Of a stretch of 7,490 nucleotides of DNA, positions 6,726 to 7,490 are shown piece after piece (position 1 is the first letter of the stretch; each line of letters begins with the position of its first letter). Made by a program: the position numbers and the translations under genes. A model generated the notes under the pieces. It was not told where the DNA came from, did not search any database, and was given only the letters and a program-made list of their open reading frames with translations. The DNA is from Bacteroidales bacterium (GTDB taxonomy: Bacteria; Bacteroidota; Bacteroidia; Bacteroidales; JAADJA01): positions 1 through 7,490 of the forward strand of contig JAIORT010000465.1 in the NCBI GenBank assembly GCA_021107975.1, written 5' to 3'.

Positions 6726-6733
6726 CAAAATTA
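6726..6733 (-). promoter_or_regulatory. candidate -7 box (TAATTTTG) of the riboswitch-receptor transcript
   Basis: TAATTTTG exactly matches TAnnTTTG and begins at the base after the TAG stop (6736-6734) of the upstream gene. Transcription starting about six bases later, near 6720, would begin just before the aptamer, as expected for a compact riboswitch transcript. No clean TTG was found at -33, where TTAG lies 20 nt upstream. The upstream part of the promoter would therefore sit inside the 3' end of the DUF434-type gene. Confidence 0.5.
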
Positions 6734-7414
6734 CTATTTTTTTTGATATGAATCTAAATCAATAAAATCCGGATTAAAAAAATATTTGAGTGTATTGCGG
6801 GCAAGATCGAAAATTTTCACTTTTGATTTATCTATGATTTGTGAATCGGAGGTGGCAACAATTCCTGTTTCTGTCTGTTTTAAAATGTAATCTACCGAAT
6901 CGGAAATTTTTATTTCAAAAGGTATTTTATATAAAGGAGCTATTTTATTTACTGTGTTGGAAACAAGTTCATGTTTTGTAACTTGTTTATCAATAAAGAA
7001 AATCAATTTGTATAAATCCAGTGTATTGGCGTATTGAAGGATCATTTCCACTGCTTTTGCCAGCAAACCGGTTCTGAACATTTTTCCGTGAATTTCAGAT
7101 GCATCACGTAAAAAACCGTCGTTACTGATAAAAACCTGGCTGCCGTTCAAGTAGCTTGTTATCGTTAAAAGCTGGTTCAAAGAATCGATATTCACCTGAT
7201 TTCCGGCAATTGAGCTTTCTTTAGCCTTTTTTTTGATCCTGCCTGAACTTTTTTTACAGGATGTAATACCCCTGTATAACACTGTCCTTTCGATTCCGCT
7301 TAACTTATACCTGTCGCCGACAAGTTTTAATATGCCTTTTTGAGGATAGTTTTTTTCAAGTAAGAAAATATAATCCTTAATGGCTTCCTGGAAATTTTCC
7401 GAAAGGTTTTTCAC
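6734..7414 (-). CDS. DUF434/DUF5616-type protein of unknown function
   Basis: A 226-residue protein without signal peptide or membrane segments, so probably cytoplasmic. The N-terminal part (about 5-56) matches the DUF434 pattern as I remember it: AIKDYIFLLEKNYPQKG at 11-27, LVGDRYKLSG at 31-40 and R-x4-YRGI ending at 50. A basic linker (54-66, rich in K and R) follows. The second domain (about 74-215) has IDSLNQLLTITSYLNG (76-91), NDGFLRDASEIHG (98-110), VATSDSQIID (186-195) and KIFDLAR (200-206). The spaced acidic residues with strand-like surroundings recall PIN-like nucleases, but that is inference. No function is established to my knowledge. The start is GTG at 7414: an in-frame TAG only three codons upstream leaves no earlier ATG, and the homology begins right after it. 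It ends 15 bp before the TPP aptamer, and no shared function with the receptor is apparent. Confidence 0.85.
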   Translation of the reverse strand: MKNLSENFQEAIKDYIFLLEKNYPQKGILKLVGDRYKLSGIERTVLYRGITSCKKSSGRIKKKAKESSIAGNQVNIDSLNQLLTITSYLNGSQVFISNDGFLRDASEIHGKMFRTGLLAKAVEMILQYANTLDLYKLIFFIDKQVTKHELVSNTVNKIAPLYKIPFEIKISDSVDYILKQTETGIVATSDSQIIDKSKVKIFDLARNTLKYFFNPDFIDLDSYQKK

Positions 7415-7490
7415 GATATACTATATGCTTTTTATCTCTTTAATTCTCTTTTAAATTTCGGGGTGGGAATAACACTATAATTCATTCAAA

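Noticed and set aside
7415..7490. Promoter for the DUF434-type gene in the right-edge leader
   Set aside because: No TAnnTTTG box with a -33 TTG could be found on the minus strand in these 76 bp; the promoter may lie outside the window.

Overview
This window looks like AT-rich chromosomal DNA from an uncultured member of the Bacteroidota. The evidence is the TonB-dependent receptor with an N-terminal carboxypeptidase-regulatory-like domain, the promoter-like TAnnTTTG boxes in place of E. coli -10 boxes, A/T-rich leaders without Shine-Dalgarno sequences, and the phylum's typical mix of short degenerate intergenic repeats. No rRNA, tRNA, CRISPR array, insertion sequence or phage gene was seen.

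Layout from left to right. Positions 1-2006 (minus) hold nearly all of a fused NDP-forming acyl/acetyl-CoA synthetase (acetyl-CoA + ADP + Pi to acetate + ATP + CoA), cut off by the window edge close to its C-terminus. A 116-bp A/T-rich divergent spacer separates it from an AI-2E/PerM-family membrane protein (2123-3229, plus), whose last codons run into a 7-nt-period repeat. A second, A/T-rich 7-nt repeat fills the convergent gap before nadD (3284-3871, minus), the nicotinate-nucleotide adenylyltransferase of NAD synthesis. The 274-bp gap 3872-4145 holds a candidate nadD promoter overlapped by an inverted repeat with CGTACG in each arm, and a GATTT tandem repeat. The TonB-dependent receptor follows (4146-6563, minus). 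Its leader carries an unmistakable TPP riboswitch (6631-6718), so the receptor is best read as the outer-membrane importer of thiamine or a thiamine precursor. Upstream on the same strand lies a DUF434/DUF5616-type protein of unknown function (6734-7414). A TAnnTTTG box directly abuts its stop codon and is placed to start transcription at the first bases of the riboswitch.

The genes do not form one pathway. The best-supported functional unit is promoter, TPP aptamer, expression platform and receptor. The most interesting detail is that an 8-bp (9 with a G-U pair) helix can pair leader bases just after the aptamer with the bases over the receptor's AUG. A mutually exclusive pairing with the aptamer's own 5' strand also exists. 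This suggests a translational switch that hides the start codon itself, in a phylum that makes little use of Shine-Dalgarno sequences. No wholly new multi-gene system is evident.
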